Shown here: positions 27,002 through 38,228 of the stretch, in pieces
Numbering within the stretch: the first letter of the stretch is position 1
Layout of the letters: each line of letters opens with the position of its first letter
NCBI GenBank assembly: GCA_006937955.1
Contig: SSNP01000136.1
Span: 720,235-784,234 of the forward strand
Source: Pachypanchax playfairii
Taxonomy: Eukaryota > Chordata > Actinopteri > Cyprinodontiformes > Aplocheilidae
Reading direction: 5' to 3'
DNA: 64,000 nucleotides
Made by a program: the position numbers and the translations under genes
The notes under the pieces: model-generated
Databases searched by the model: none
Told to the model about the DNA's origin: nothing
What the model saw: only the letters and a program-made list of their open reading frames with translations

Positions 27002-29128
27002 TTCATGTTCCCGTTTTATTTCTCTCTTAGTTTCCCCAGAACTATTCAGACAGATGTGCAATACGTTTTAAAGCAAAAAATCAAAGAGTATAGTGACCGC
27101 ATTATTATAGATTCAGCATGCTAACCAATGCAGCGTGTTCTCAGCCAGAGCAGCCTAAAATAAACAATCGCAAAGGATTCTGGGATATGTAGGCCAGAAA
27201 CGAGATTTTGTGAAATCAACCAACTAGATAACGAATATTCAGAGAGCTGGGTAGAAAACATGAGCTAACGTTTTGTTTATTTGTGTGCTGAAACAGGTGC
27301 TGCAATTTATTTAAACAAACCTAATGATCAGTTTTAAAAGCATAGAGGTCTGTGCTGGAACCACCTTTACAGGATAGGATTAGTCTCTGGTAAACCTTTT
27401 GGAGTTTTTGATTTCTTGAGGGACATTCTTGAGATTTTCTCTGGATGATGGCAACCTTTTGTTTTCTTCGAAGCAAATTCCTCAGAGCTTCAACAATGTT
27501 CAGGCAGACCCTGGAGAAGATGTGTGTTTTCTATCAAAACACACTTTTAGTTCTCATAAGTGAAAAAGTACCTAACAAACCCTATACTTCAGCATAAATA
27601 AAATACTGTATTATTTTCGATTTCTGCAAATGTAATCAGTTTAATTCCTATTTGACAGGATACCTAATAAAAAGGGGTTGAAATGCAGTCTAAATCGTGG
27701 CAAATTTTTGTTCTTGTATAGACATATTTTTCAAAACCTTTTTTAAAATCTTTTCCATGAGGCCCTGGATCAGGCGCTGTACAAAATGGCTGCCCTCTGC
27801 TCCTCAAAGTCTGGGTCAGATGCAGAGGAATAATTTCCCCAAGAGGGATCACTAAAGTGTCAGTGCAGTAGAATACATTAATTTTAAGAAATTGTACATT
27901 TTATTAATAAAGCAAGCCTGAGTCTTTTCGTCATGTTGCACTTCTTGTATTGGTTCTCACTGAAAGCATTCTGATCAGGTTTTGATCGATAGAAGATACT
28001 GTGGAGGAGTAAAAAGAACAACACAGAGAGCTGGATGTGATCAGAATGTTTACTTAACTCCAACTAGACAACAGAGCAATCGTAAGTTAGAACACTTAAC
28101 AGATTAGCGCCAACCAACGTACACAATTATGAATATAAAAATCCCATTGTCTGGGTGTGAGTGGAAACCCCCTGGTGGTCCGCCACCCCCCCCAAACACC
28201 CAGTAGGGTTTACAGCTAGTGCTTGAGCAAACAGCCAGAACGGCTGAACCGGGAACCTGCAGAACCAGGTGGGGTCTTCCCAACAGAGCTCCAGAATGCC
28301 TTGTATCAGTGCCTTCTGTCCACTCCCGCCATCCTCATCCTCTGCCCATTCGCTCCGGGTCCACTGGTCCGCTCACCTTCCCTACCTGCCATATGCCACA
28401 TGCTAAACACCTGAGAGTGTGCAAGGGCAGGAAGTGAAAACTATTGTAAACAAGCTTATCCAGTGGTATACAACATATCTATGAATTACTTTGAAGTAAT
28501 GATGGTAGTAGAGCGGGTCGGCTGGTCCAAAATTGACTTCGTCTTTATTAACACTCTGAACGAGAAACCCGGTCACTCCTGGGCAGACTTCAAAATATAA
28601 ATATAATCAATATAAAAGTCTATTACAGACTATCCTAGAAACGAGCATGATATTTCGCCAGACTGATTGACAGGTAGGTGAACAAATAGTGATGATCCAC
28701 CCAGAGGAAAAAGATCCTTCGCCATCAAGGGTGTCAGTTTGTTTTTAAAAGTGGTGGGTACAATAACAATAAACTTGAGTGTTGTTTGAAGACTGCTGGG
28801 GACATGTTATTAAATATTCATATATAAGTATTTATCAATTTAGCAGTTCATTACAGCTTGCACTGCAGTGTATAAACAGGTGTTAAAAATTGTATGTTTA
28901 TTATATCAAATAAAACATGAAAGCCAGTCATTTTTTTTCTTTTTTTGAAAACTTTATATTTTCCATTTTAAATACATACAAAAATTGCCTTGACTTGGCA
29001 AGTATAAAAAATATACAAGTTAAGCCACACAGTGGCACAAGATTGATGGAAATATTTTGTCACTGGTTAGAAACAAACAAACCCCCAGAGAACAAAACAA
29101 AAACAAAAAGGCGGCTACGTGACAATGA
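27002..29128. other. asb13 upstream region and intergenic DNA
   Basis: The asb13 promoter should lie just above 27,001, but I see no strong TATA, GC or CCAAT combination. Around 28,140-28,440 a C-rich segment with possible frames resembles no family and may be part of an unrecognised repeat. Around 28,745-28,805 the words AAAGTGGTGGG and GCTGGGGACATGT recur at 48,718-48,772, indicating a shared old repeat. Confidence 0.35.
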
Positions 29129-29439
29129 GTTGTGTCAGGTTCAGTGTCTGGGCAGTGTTTTTGTGCCAGGTGAGTGATCTCCTCTTTCAGAGAAGATCTT
29201 CACTGGAGAGCTGTGGCAGCCTAATGAGCAACACCTGGAGGAGATCTGGGCTGATTGAGGAGCAGGCTGTATTTAAGACGCTGACAACCCTTCATTCCTC
29301 GCCTGGTTGTTAACCTACACGGTACAATCTTTGAGCCAATCTAACCTCCGAGTTTCCTAGTGTGTTTTAGTATTTCTTAGTGAACTCTCCAGTGTATTGA
29401 TAACCTGTTTTCTCCAGGATTCACTTCAGCCTGCTCCTC

Positions 29440-30434
29440 GTGTTCTCTCCTGAGTTTCCATGTCTGTGTGCCAGTGGAACCCTGAAACCTTGTGGACCCC
29501 TGTGTTACCGATCTCCTCCTCACTGCCTGTCAGCCAGACAGCCACCCCCCGGACCCGGTGATCTCCTCAGCCAGCACGACACCTTGATTAATTCCCTGTA
29601 TGAACGCCAGTACCACAACAACCAGAGGCTGGATGAAATTGCGGCTCTGATGCAGAACCTGAGTGCACAGATCACGGCTCTCACACAGCCTACGCCACTG
29701 CCTGTTCCTCCTCCAGAAGCTGATCCTCCACCACAGGCTTCTGTCTCCTGGGTCAGGGACGTTGCCATCCCCAACCCAGAACATTTCTCCGGTGAGGCAG
29801 GTAGAGGATCAGGATTCATACTCCAGTGTTCTTAGATTTTTTGCTGTTCTCCTAAGTCTTTTCCAGATGACAGAGACAAGGTACAGTTATAAACACCATC
29901 CTTCGTACTTCCCTGGCACACTTTATCACAGACTTTGAGCAGACATTTAACTACAGAAGGTCTGAAACAGAAGTCACCCAACAACTCAGAGGATTGAAAC
30001 AAGGACGACAATCAGTAGCTGACTTCGCATTTGAGTTCCGGTCCCTGGCAGCGGAGTCCGGCTGGAACCCACCAGCTCTCAAAGGCACGTTTCTAGGCAC
30101 GCTAAACAAGCACACCTCTGATCATCTTTCCTACCGTGATGAACTGTCTATGCTTGAGGAGTTAATTATGCTGGCGATCCGCATGGACAACAAGCTGATC
30201 GGCCGGACTAGGATGGAACCGAGAACAGAGTCTCCACCGACTGTAAGTCGCCGGTTTTCGACACCTCCACAGCCTGTGAATCCTGCACCTGTTCCGGAGG
30301 AACCCATGCAGCTAGGGCATGCTCTTCTGTCCCCTGCCAAGCGACAATGGTGCATGGAGGCCAGGGAGTCTCCCGAGGGTGGAACCAAGGGCCATTACAT
30401 AGCAAACTGTCCGAGCTACAACGACCGTCAGTAG
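29440..30434 (+). pseudogene. Sushi-like gag, broken
   Basis: The N-terminal part shows a coiled-coil-like segment (SLYERQYHNNQRLDEIAALM, then QNLSAQITALTQ), a proline-rich linker, and VRDVAIPNPEHFSG, the motif that precedes the capsid region in Sushi/RTL-type gag. The frame stops near 29,835. Capsid-like text resumes at 29,994 with LKQGRQSVADFAFEFRSLAA. A degraded zinc-knuckle tail (GHYIANCPSY) is at about 30,390-30,420 in the same frame, lacking the first Cys pair. Confidence 0.75.
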
Positions 30435-30439
30435 CCAGG

Positions 30440-31198
30440 GGAGGTCTGACGGTCCCAAACAAAAACTCCCGATTAACTCTGCCTGTGAACTTGTTATACT
30501 GCAATGACTCTTTTCAGACCCATGCTTTTATAGATTCTGGATGTGAGCAGAACTTCCTTAATGCAGCCCTTGTCAAACAGCTTGGGATCCCACTCCAAGC
30601 GCTGCCCTCTCCTGTGAATGTCCCAGCCTTGGATGGTCACCCCCTTACATCAATCACTCAACGGACCTGCGAGATGGAGATGGTACTTTCAGGTAACCAT
30701 CATGAAAAGATCTCATTCTTGGTGTTCCCGTCTCCGCAGGTTCCAGTGGTGTTGGGCCATCCATGGCTGCAATTACACAACCCCCACATAAATTGGAGCG
30801 AGGGTAAGATCAACTCTTGGAGTTTACACTGTCTCTCCATGTGTTTACACTCTGCCATTGCTCCAGTTTCTAGTCCCCGAGTCTCTCAGCCAGATGACAT
30901 CCCTGATCTCTCTCGAGTCCCCAGTGAGTACCATGACCTCTGCCAAGTATTCAGCAAAGCTAAGGCTGTCTCTCTACCCCCGCATCGCCCATATGACAGC
31001 TTTTCCCCGGAGCCACTCTCCCTTCCAGCCGGCTTTATAACATTTCTCGACCGGAACAGGAGAGTATGGAACAATATATCAACGAGTCTCTGGCTGCAGG
31101 TATTATCAGACGCTCAACCTCTCCTCTGGGTGCGGGTTTCTTCTTCGTTTCTAAGAAAGATGGGTCTTCGCGCCCCTGTATTTATTTCTGAGGATTAA
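30440..31198 (+). pseudogene. Sushi-like protease and RT N-terminus, broken
   Basis: An aspartic-protease-like domain is visible as FIDSGCEQNFLN (active-site D-S-G, about 30,530) and VPVVLGHPWLQLHNP (about 30,741), the flap/helix end of retropepsins. The linker towards RT follows (PDDIPDLSRVPSEYHDLCQV). The frame runs out near 31,198 after a frameshift before the RT fingers. Confidence 0.75.
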
Positions 31199-31311
31199 AT
31201 CAATTCACTGTGAAAAATAAGTACCCCTTACCTTTGCTGTCTTCTGCGTTCGAGTCTGTGTAGGGTGCAACAATCTTTACCAAGCTGTACCTCCAAAACG
31301 CTTACCATCTA

Positions 31312-32112
31312 GTGCGCATCAGAGAAGGGGATGAATGGAAGACTGCTTTTAAGACTCCGCTGGGACACTTCGAATACCTGGTCATGCCATTTGGTTTGAC
31401 AAATGCGCCTGCAGTATTCCAGGCTTTGATTAATGATGTCCTTCGTGACTTTTTAAACTCCTTAATGTTTGTCTATTTAGACGATATCTTGATTTTTTCT
31501 CCCTCAGTTGCTGAACATAAGATTCGTGTTCGACAGGTGCTCCAACGGCTGCTTGAAAACAGACTCTTTGTAAAAGCTGAAAAATGTAAGTTCCATGTCT
31601 CCTCTGTCGCCTTCCTAGGCTTCATTTTTGAGAGTGGACAGGTGAAGCCTGACCCAGCAAAGATCAAAGCAGTTGTGGACTGGCCCACACCTACTACACG
31701 CAAGCAACTCCAGAGTTTCCTCGGCTTCGCAAACTTCTACCGTAAGTTCATAAGAAATTACAGTCAGACTGCATCAACACCAACTTTCTTGACTTCAACT
31801 AAGTGCACATTCCGCTGGACGCCGGAAGCTGAAAAAGCATTAAATGATTTAAAGACCCGATTCACAAACGCTCCGATCCTCGTTCAGCCAGATACCACCA
31901 AGCAGTTCATAATGGAGGTTGACGGTTCAGACTCAGGCGTGGGAGCCGTATTGTCCCAACAAGGTACCCACGATAAAAAGTCTCACCCCTGTGCCTTTTT
32001 CTCCCACCAGCTGAACGAGGATACGACATGGGAGATCGCGAGCTGCTGGCCATTATGCTGGTATTCTAGGACTGCTGCCACTGGCTGGAGGGGGCACAAC
32101 TCCCCGTGGTAG
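31312..32112 (+). pseudogene. Sushi-like reverse transcriptase/RNase H fragment
   Basis: A 266-codon open stretch covers the RT palm and thumb. FEYLVMPFGLTNAPAVFQ precedes the catalytic box MFVYLDDILIFSP (Y-L-D-D), then comes the connection (LGFANFYRKFIRNYSQ) and the start of RNase H (FIMEVDGSDSGVGAVLSQQG, with the first catalytic Asp). It is frameshifted after about 32,010, and the RNase H C-terminus is only traceable in other frames. Upstream fingers are missing or out of frame. Confidence 0.85.
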
Positions 32113-32179
32113 CATGGACTGATCACAAAAACCTTGCCTTGGGGCTAAACAGTTGAATCCCAGTCAGTCTAGGTGGTAA

Positions 32180-33062
32180 TTGTTTTTCTCACGATTCAAC
32201 TTTATCATTTCATACAGACCTGGGTCCAAGAACATCAAGCCCGATGCCCTCTCCCGCCAGTTCTCTGTGGACAAGACACCAGAGGCTCACACCATCATTC
32301 CCCCTTCCTGTGTGGTGGGAGCAGTCACGTGGGACATCGAAGAGGCAATAAGACGCGCACAACGCACTGATCCAGGACCAGCTAACCGACCCACCAATTG
32401 CATGTATGTACCTGAAGCTGTTCGTTCCCGCCTGTTACATTGGGCTCATACCGTCAGATTTTCAGGACACCCCGGGGTGGGTCGTATGATGACGTTACTA
32501 TGCCGGTCCTTTTGGTGGAGCTCAATGTTCAAAGATATAAAGGAGTATGTTCAAGGTTGCCGTGTGTGCGCGCAATAAGTCCTCAAACCATCCTCCCCAC
32601 GGGCGGCTCCAACCTTTGGAGACGCCTGGCAGGCCATGGTTTCACATAGCGCTAGACTTTGTGACAGGTCTACTGGTCAGCAGAGGATTCACGGTAATCC
32701 TCACTATTGTTGACCGGTTCTCCAAGGCCTGTCACCTTGTCCCCCTGAAGAGACTACCATCTGCACTGGAGACCGCCAGGTTGCTCATTAAGCACGTATT
32801 CCGGCTCCATGGGTTACCTAAGGAGGTTCTGTCGGACTGTGAACCCTAATTTATCTCCCAGGTATGGAAGGTGTTTTTCTCAGCGCTGGGTGTTAGGGTG
32901 GTTCTCAGTTCGGGGTTTCATCCACAAACTAATGGCCAAACAGAGCGGATTAATACTCCTCCAACCCCTCTACCTGGAGCAACCACCTCCCCTGGGTGGA
33001 ATATGCTCACAACTCCCATGTTTCTACTGCCACTAACAAGTCTTCCTTTGAGGTTTCTTTAG
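32180..33062 (+). pseudogene. Sushi-like integrase, broken
   Basis: The zinc-binding region is seen at about 32,430-32,575 (H-P-G-V-G-R, then CRVCAQ). The core follows in another frame with LDFVTGLLVS (first Asp), LPKEVLSDCEP (second Asp) and, after a stop and another shift, FHPQTNGQTERIN (catalytic Glu). The GPY/F and chromodomain region is absent. Frame changes lie near 32,578 and 32,849. Confidence 0.8.
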
Positions 33063-33276
33063 GTTATCAGCCCCCGTTGTTTCCTTCTGACAATAAACCT
33101 CCTTCACATCCCTCAGTCAGCTCTCTGGGCACAGACCATCTCCGCGTTGGGCTGCACCAGGGAGCAAAACATCAGACCGGCCAACCGGAGACGCCTTCCT
33201 GCGCCCACCTACACTGTTGGGCAGAAAGTATGGTTATCTACCCGTGACATTCACCTCAAAAACACACACAAGAAAC

Positions 33277-33621
33277 TTAATTATCCTTCTGTAATATAAC
33301 AGAGATTGTGGCTTGTGATAAAGTCTGCGGCAAGTTGAGAATTTTATGAGTTTCTATGAAAACAGTAAGTAACTGGGCTAGTTTGCTTGAGAATACTTTA
33401 TAAAAGTCACACGAAAAACCATCTGGCCCTGGTGCCTTGCCATTTTGCAGAGATTGGATAGCTTGTAAAATTTCAGGTGTTGTAAAGGGTTTTTCGAGCA
33501 GCTCCTGTTGGTCCTGAGTGATATTAGGGAACTGAATCTTGTCTAAAAAGAGTTCTATTTCAGCGCTTGAATAGTTAGTTTGGGACGAATAGATCTTGAT
33601 AAAACTACTTGAATGCAGCAT
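33277..33621 (-). pseudogene. L1-like reverse transcriptase N-terminal fragment
   Basis: The open frame includes LEKPFTTPEILQAIQSLQNG followed by KAPGPDGFSCDFYKVF, the standard start of the LINE RT domain (fingers, N-G-K-A-P-G-P-D-G). It ends abruptly at 33,277, before any catalytic box. Text upstream on the same strand (33,834-33,622) is the L1 connector with one stop. Confidence 0.85.
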
Positions 33622-34321
33622 TTATCTCTTTGGGGTCTGTCGCTACTTGGTCTGATTCTAATTTGATTTCTGATATTAATTGATTTGAGATAGACTGACG
33701 AAGCTGGAGGGAGAGAAGCCTCCCTGCCTTTTCCCCATGTTCATATAACTGATGTCTTGATCTAAGCAGGAGCTTCTCAGTTTCTTTAATTGAGAGACTA
33801 TCAAATTCGGGCTGGAGGAGAAGCTTCTGTTTATACTACTACTACTACTACTACTACTACTGTCATTTAGCAGACGCTTTTATCCAAAGCGACTTACATT
33901 GAGAGAACATACAAGCGAGAATTCAAAGAGAAGGAAAAAAAATATAAGGAGGCGGACTGTTTGGAGTCCAGTTTAATTCCGACGCTGATACATCAAGTGT
34001 ATCAAAATTTTTTTTTTTTTTTTTTTGTGAGAGATAAATTCTCAAATCGCTATCATAAATCATAAATTAATCCTACATTAAGACTGAAAGTGTTCTTTAA
34101 AGAGGTGAGTCTTAAGTCTGCTCTTAAAAGTAGCTGCCGACTCTGAGGATCGGACCGAGTTTGGTAGGTCATTCCACCATCAGGGGACAACAGAGGAGAA
34201 GAGTTTGGAACATGATCACGTTGTGGTGGAAGCGCTAGGCGTCTTTCAGCGGCTGAGCGTAGCTGACGCGTGGGAATGTAGGTTTGGATGAAGGAGTGAA
34301 GGTAAGTAGGAGCTGTGTGTG

Positions 34322-35905
34322 TTAGAGTCTGGTAAGCCAGAAGCAGAGCTTTGTATTTGATGCGTGCTGCAACTGGAAGCCAGTACAGGGAAATGACGGA
34401 GTGACATGAGCCCTTTTGGGCTGGTTGAAGACCAGACGTGCTGCTGCATTCTGAATCATCAGCAGAGGTTTAACCGAGGACGCCGGAAGACCGGCCAGCA
34501 AAGAGTTGCAGTAGTCGATCCGGGACAAGACCAGGGCCTGGACCAGAAGCTGTGTGGTGTGGTCTGTGAGGAAGGCTCTGATTTTCCTGATGTAAAGCGC
34601 GAATCGACATGAGCGAGCTACGGAGTTAACCTGCTCTTTGAAGGACAGCTGGTTGTCCAGTATGACACCAAGGTTTCTGGCGGAGGTTTTGGGGAACAGC
34701 GTGATGGAGTCAAGCTGCACGCTTATCTGAGGAGGTAAGGAGTTACTGGCAGGACAGACAATGAGGTCAGTTTTGGACAGATTAAGCTGAAGGTGGTGAT
34801 CCCTCATCCACGCCGAGATATCTGAGAGGCAAGCAGATATCTGCACTGAGACGGATGTATCGTCTGGAGGGAACGAGAGGAGGAGCTGAGTGTCGTCAGC
34901 GTAGCAATGGTATGAGAAGCCATGGGAGCGAATGATCTCGCCTAATGAGGTGGTGTACAAAGAGAAGAGGAGAGGACCAAGGACCGAGCCCTGCGGGACA
35001 CCCGTCGCCAGCTCATGTAGACTGGACATCTGTCCATGCCACGAGACTCTGAAAGATCTTTCCGCAAGGTACGAGGTGAACCACGAGAGGACCGGTCCCG
35101 AGATGCCAAGCTTAGATAGCGTCGAGAGGAGAATGAGGTGGTTGACGGTGTCAAAAGCAGCAGACAGGTCAAGGAGTACGAGTACTGAGGAGAGACCAGC
35201 CGATCTGGCAACCCGTAGTGACTCTGCAACTGAGAGAAGAGCGGTTTCAGTGGAATGGCCTCGCTTAAAGCCTGATTGATAAGGATCAAGTAGGTTGTTG
35301 TCGTGGAGGAACTGTGAGACTTGAGTGAAAACGGCTCGCTCTAGGATCTTGGACATGAACGGTAGGAGCGAGACTGGCCGGTAGTTTCCTACCTGGGCCG
35401 GGTCGAGCGACGGTTTTTTCAGCAGCGGAGTGACAGTGGCTTGCTTGAAAACTGAAGGAAAGATGCCAGTTTTCATGGAAGAGTTTATAATGTGGGTTAT
35501 TGCAGGTTTGACAGCAGGAAGAATGCTCAGCAGGATATCTGTAGGAATCGGATCCAGAGGACACGTGGTTGGATTAGATTCCACTACGAGTCGGGAGACT
35601 TCGTCCTCATTCAGTAAGCGGAAGGAGCAGAGCGATTGACCGGAGGAAGGATGGACCAGACTGGGATTGTCAGGCTCAGAAAACTGATTTTTAATGGAGG
35701 CGATTTTGTCGGTGAAGTAGGTGGCGAACATGTCTGCAGTCAGCCCGGTGGGTGGCTGAGCAGGTGGAGGACGGATAAGAGTATTGAATGTCTTGAACAG
35801 TTTTCCCATGTTAGGAGCATTTTGGATTTTGTTTTGGTAAAAAGCTATCTTGGCAGCCTTTAAGCAGGATGTGAAGCTAGAGAGCTTTTGCTGGTATTCG
35901 GACAA
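34322..35905 (-). pseudogene. L2/CR1-like LINE reverse transcriptase
   Basis: A 527-codon frame with the whole RT. Finger motif VGNYRPVSLLPFMSKILERA, palm Asp in LVLLDLSAAFDTVNH, ATGVPQGSVLGPLLFSLYT, catalytic box CYADDTQLLLSF, and thumb AWMRDHHLQLNLSKTD all look intact. The LSRIDYCNSLLAGLPASSVK motif and QNAAARLVFN follow. The frame shifts near 34,385, scrambling the last part of the C-terminal domain, whose remainder is readable in another frame. A single in-frame TAG separates it from the endonuclease. Confidence 0.9.
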
Positions 35906-36001
35906 GTCAGAGAGATTTTTGGATTTGCGCCATTTCCTTTCAGCTGCTCTCAGACCAGCTCTGTGATCCCTCAGAGTGTCTGTGAGCCACGGACTAGGAC
36001 G

Positions 36002-36967
36002 CTACCGGGCGGCCAGCTTTGACACACGAGGGCAGACTTCGTCCAGAGAAGAAGCTAGTGAGGAGCAGAGCGTCTCTGTTGCGTCATTTACAGGCAGAGT
36101 TGAGAGCACCGAGTAGGAAGGGAGGGAGGAGCAGACATGCTCCGATAGCTGCAAGGGAGTGAGAGATTGAAGGTTTCTGCGGTAGGAGACAGTCTTTACT
36201 TTTGCGTTAGGTACGTAAGGGATGGAGATGCAGAATTTAATCAGGAAGTGGTCTGAGAGGTGCAGTGGTGTGACTTGCACGTTACCTGCAGTGCAGTTTC
36301 TGGTCAGTACCAGGTCCAGTGTGTTGCCAGCTCTGTGTGTTGGGGGAGTCTGGACCAGATTGAGATTGAAGGAGTGGACCAGGGCCAGAAAGTTATGAGC
36401 TTGTGTTTTATCAATATGAATGTTCATGTCGCCCATAACTATTAAAGGGGAGTTATCATCTGGAATGTCGGATAGGATTGTGTCCAGTTCATCCATAAAT
36501 TGCTCCATGTTGCCTCCCGGAAGGCGGTAAATAACCAAAACATAGGCAGCGACGGGCTTAGAGATTCGTACTGCATGAAATTCGAATGAGGAGCAGGTGG
36601 TAGTGGTTAGCGAGGAGGAAAATTTCCACATTTTGGAAATCAGGATGCCTGTACCGACTCCTCGCCCAGCAGGACGAGGAGTGTGTGTGAATTCTGCATG
36701 AGAAGAGAGGGCAGCCGGTGTTGCTGTGTTGTCAGGACGGATCCAGGTCTCGGTCAGGGCTAGGACCTGTATATCGGAGAGGTGCGGCAGAGAACTGATG
36801 AACTCTGTTTTGTTAACTGCGGACTGACAGTTCCAGAGGCCGAGGGTAACGGAGGCAGTGGCAGCCCGACACGCCATGGGCTGGATGAGGCAGTGCGGAT
36901 TACGTTGTCTATAGAGAGTGCGTCGAGGTCTGTGCCCAACTATGACTGGGATGTGTGATTTGCACAT
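36002..36967 (-). pseudogene. L2/CR1-like LINE endonuclease
   Basis: Apurinic-type endonuclease. Signatures in order are LGLWNCQSAVNK, ALTETWIRP (catalytic Glu), LPGGNMEQFMDEL, IVMGDMNIHID (Asp/Asn pair) and LHLSDHFLI (S-D-H). The frame ends at a TAG at 36,002. Reading through that codon, the same frame continues into the RT ORF without further interruption, so the lesion is a point nonsense mutation. Confidence 0.88.
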
Positions 36968-37377
36968 GGTGTCTGTGTAGTCGTTTGCTTACTGTGCTCG
37001 GTGGACTCGCGCAGGTAGACTCGCAGGTCTTGACCCTCTGTGGTCTTAACCGATGTGGGACCAAACACGCTGACGCCTCGCTGACGCTCAGCCTAATGTG
37101 TCTGGCTATATACCTAACAATCACACAGTTGATTGGCTAAGCTAATTGCAACAGGCTGACACCTGCGTGACCGCCCCAGTATTACGTAACCCGCGTCACC
37201 AGTTTCGCCCGGAAGTAAACAATAATCGAAACCAGCACACCTGAATTATCTGTTACCTTGCTCTACTGAAATCCCTGCTTGTTATACAGATCAGCGGAAG
37301 GGTTAGTGGCATATTGTGAGTCGAGATTTGCTATAAGCTCAGTTAGTTCTCTAAGTCTTGCACTTCGCTTTTTGTTT

Positions 37378-38228
37378 TTATGAGCAGCAAATAATTTGGC
37401 CACGTAAGTAGGTCTTAAGTGATTCCCAAATTATTGATTTTGAAATACCCGGAGTGCTATTAGTTTCCAGAAAAAACTCAATGGGAAATGTTATAAATTT
37501 ATAGAAATCTTCGTCAGCAAGTAGCAAGGAATCAAATCTCCATACCCGCTGCGATGCGGCCATGTTTGGAAGTGAGGTGTCCATCTGTACCGGTGCATGA
37601 TCAGAGACAACAACTGCATGATATTTACACGTGGTAACTTTTAGAATGACAGCATTGTCCAGAAAAAAATAATCAATCCTCGAATACGAGTGATGTACAG
37701 GAGAGAAGAAAGAATAATATTTTGCTAGAGGTTCGGCAGCGCGCAGCGGATCAGAGATATTATAGTTCTGAAGAAATGTACTGAGCTCAGAGGCTGATTT
37801 GGAGATCTCAGCAGATTGACGTGGTTTGGACCTATCAAGGATTGGGTCAACTACTAGATTCATGTCTCCTCCAATGATCAAGTAATGTGTGTTCAAATCT
37901 GGCAGCATACCTATCAGCCTTGTGAAAAATTGTGGATTATCCCAATTTGGGGCATAAACATTGACTAGTATTACTGGGGTGTTAAGCAGTTTCCCAGTAA
38001 CCATCACAAAACATCATTCTTTACACTAGTGAAAATAAAAGTAAAGTTTCTTCTAATCAGAATTGCAACTCCCCGAGATTTTGAGTTAAATCCCGAGTGA
38101 TAGACATGAGGGAGCCAGCCTTGAGACAACCTACTACTTTGTGAGGAGCGTAAATGTGTCTCTTGTAAGAAGAGAATGTCTGGTTTAAAAAGCTGACAAA
38201 TGGTTAAATACTCTCTTGCGTTTGGCAA
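37378..38228 (-). pseudogene. L1-like endonuclease, two frames
   Basis: From 38,228 the frame includes ILFLQETHLRSSQSSRLSQG (catalytic Glu) and GVAILIRRNFTF. The second frame (38,007-37,378) includes VILVNVYAPNWDNPQFF, YLIIGGDMNLVVDPILDR (Asp/Asn) and VVSDHAPVQM (S-D-H). The two frames meet near 38,005 with a single shift, and another shift lies near the Gmr1-like insertion point in a T-run. The first codons of the domain lie on the other side of the insertion at 44,554-44,640. Confidence 0.85.

Larger units (their letters stand above)
29129..33250 (+). mobile_element. Sushi-like Ty3/gypsy element, 5' LTR to integrase, decayed
   Basis: The order is a probable 5' LTR/leader (TGTGTCAGGTTCAG at 29,129; TATTTAA at about 29,269), gag, protease, reverse transcriptase, RNase H and integrase. 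This is the usual Ty3/gypsy order with integrase last. Domain resemblance is to the fish Sushi-ichi/chromovirus group. The integrase breaks off just after its catalytic core. No chromodomain and no 3' LTR are found, because the sequence switches to antisense L1 at about 33,250-33,277. Multiple frameshifts and stops divide every ORF. It is an old inactive copy. Confidence 0.85.
33835..37276 (-). mobile_element. L2/CR1-like LINE inserted in the L1
   Basis: About 3.4 kb. The 3' end, at the left, is AATGTAAGTCGCTTTGGATA, then AAAGCGTCTGCTAAATGACA and (GTA)n. This tail is very common in fish L2-group elements. ORF2 encodes endonuclease (36,967-36,002) and reverse transcriptase (35,905-34,322). The flanking L1 text resumes in register on both sides (L1 words ending AACAAGCAG at the right and AACAGAAGC at the left), indicating a short target duplication. 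Relatively young, with one stop and one late frameshift seen. Confidence 0.85.

Noticed and set aside
34932..35279. Overlapping plus-strand frames within 34.4-36.5 kb
   Set aside because: Shadows of the LINE RT and endonuclease ORFs in other frames.
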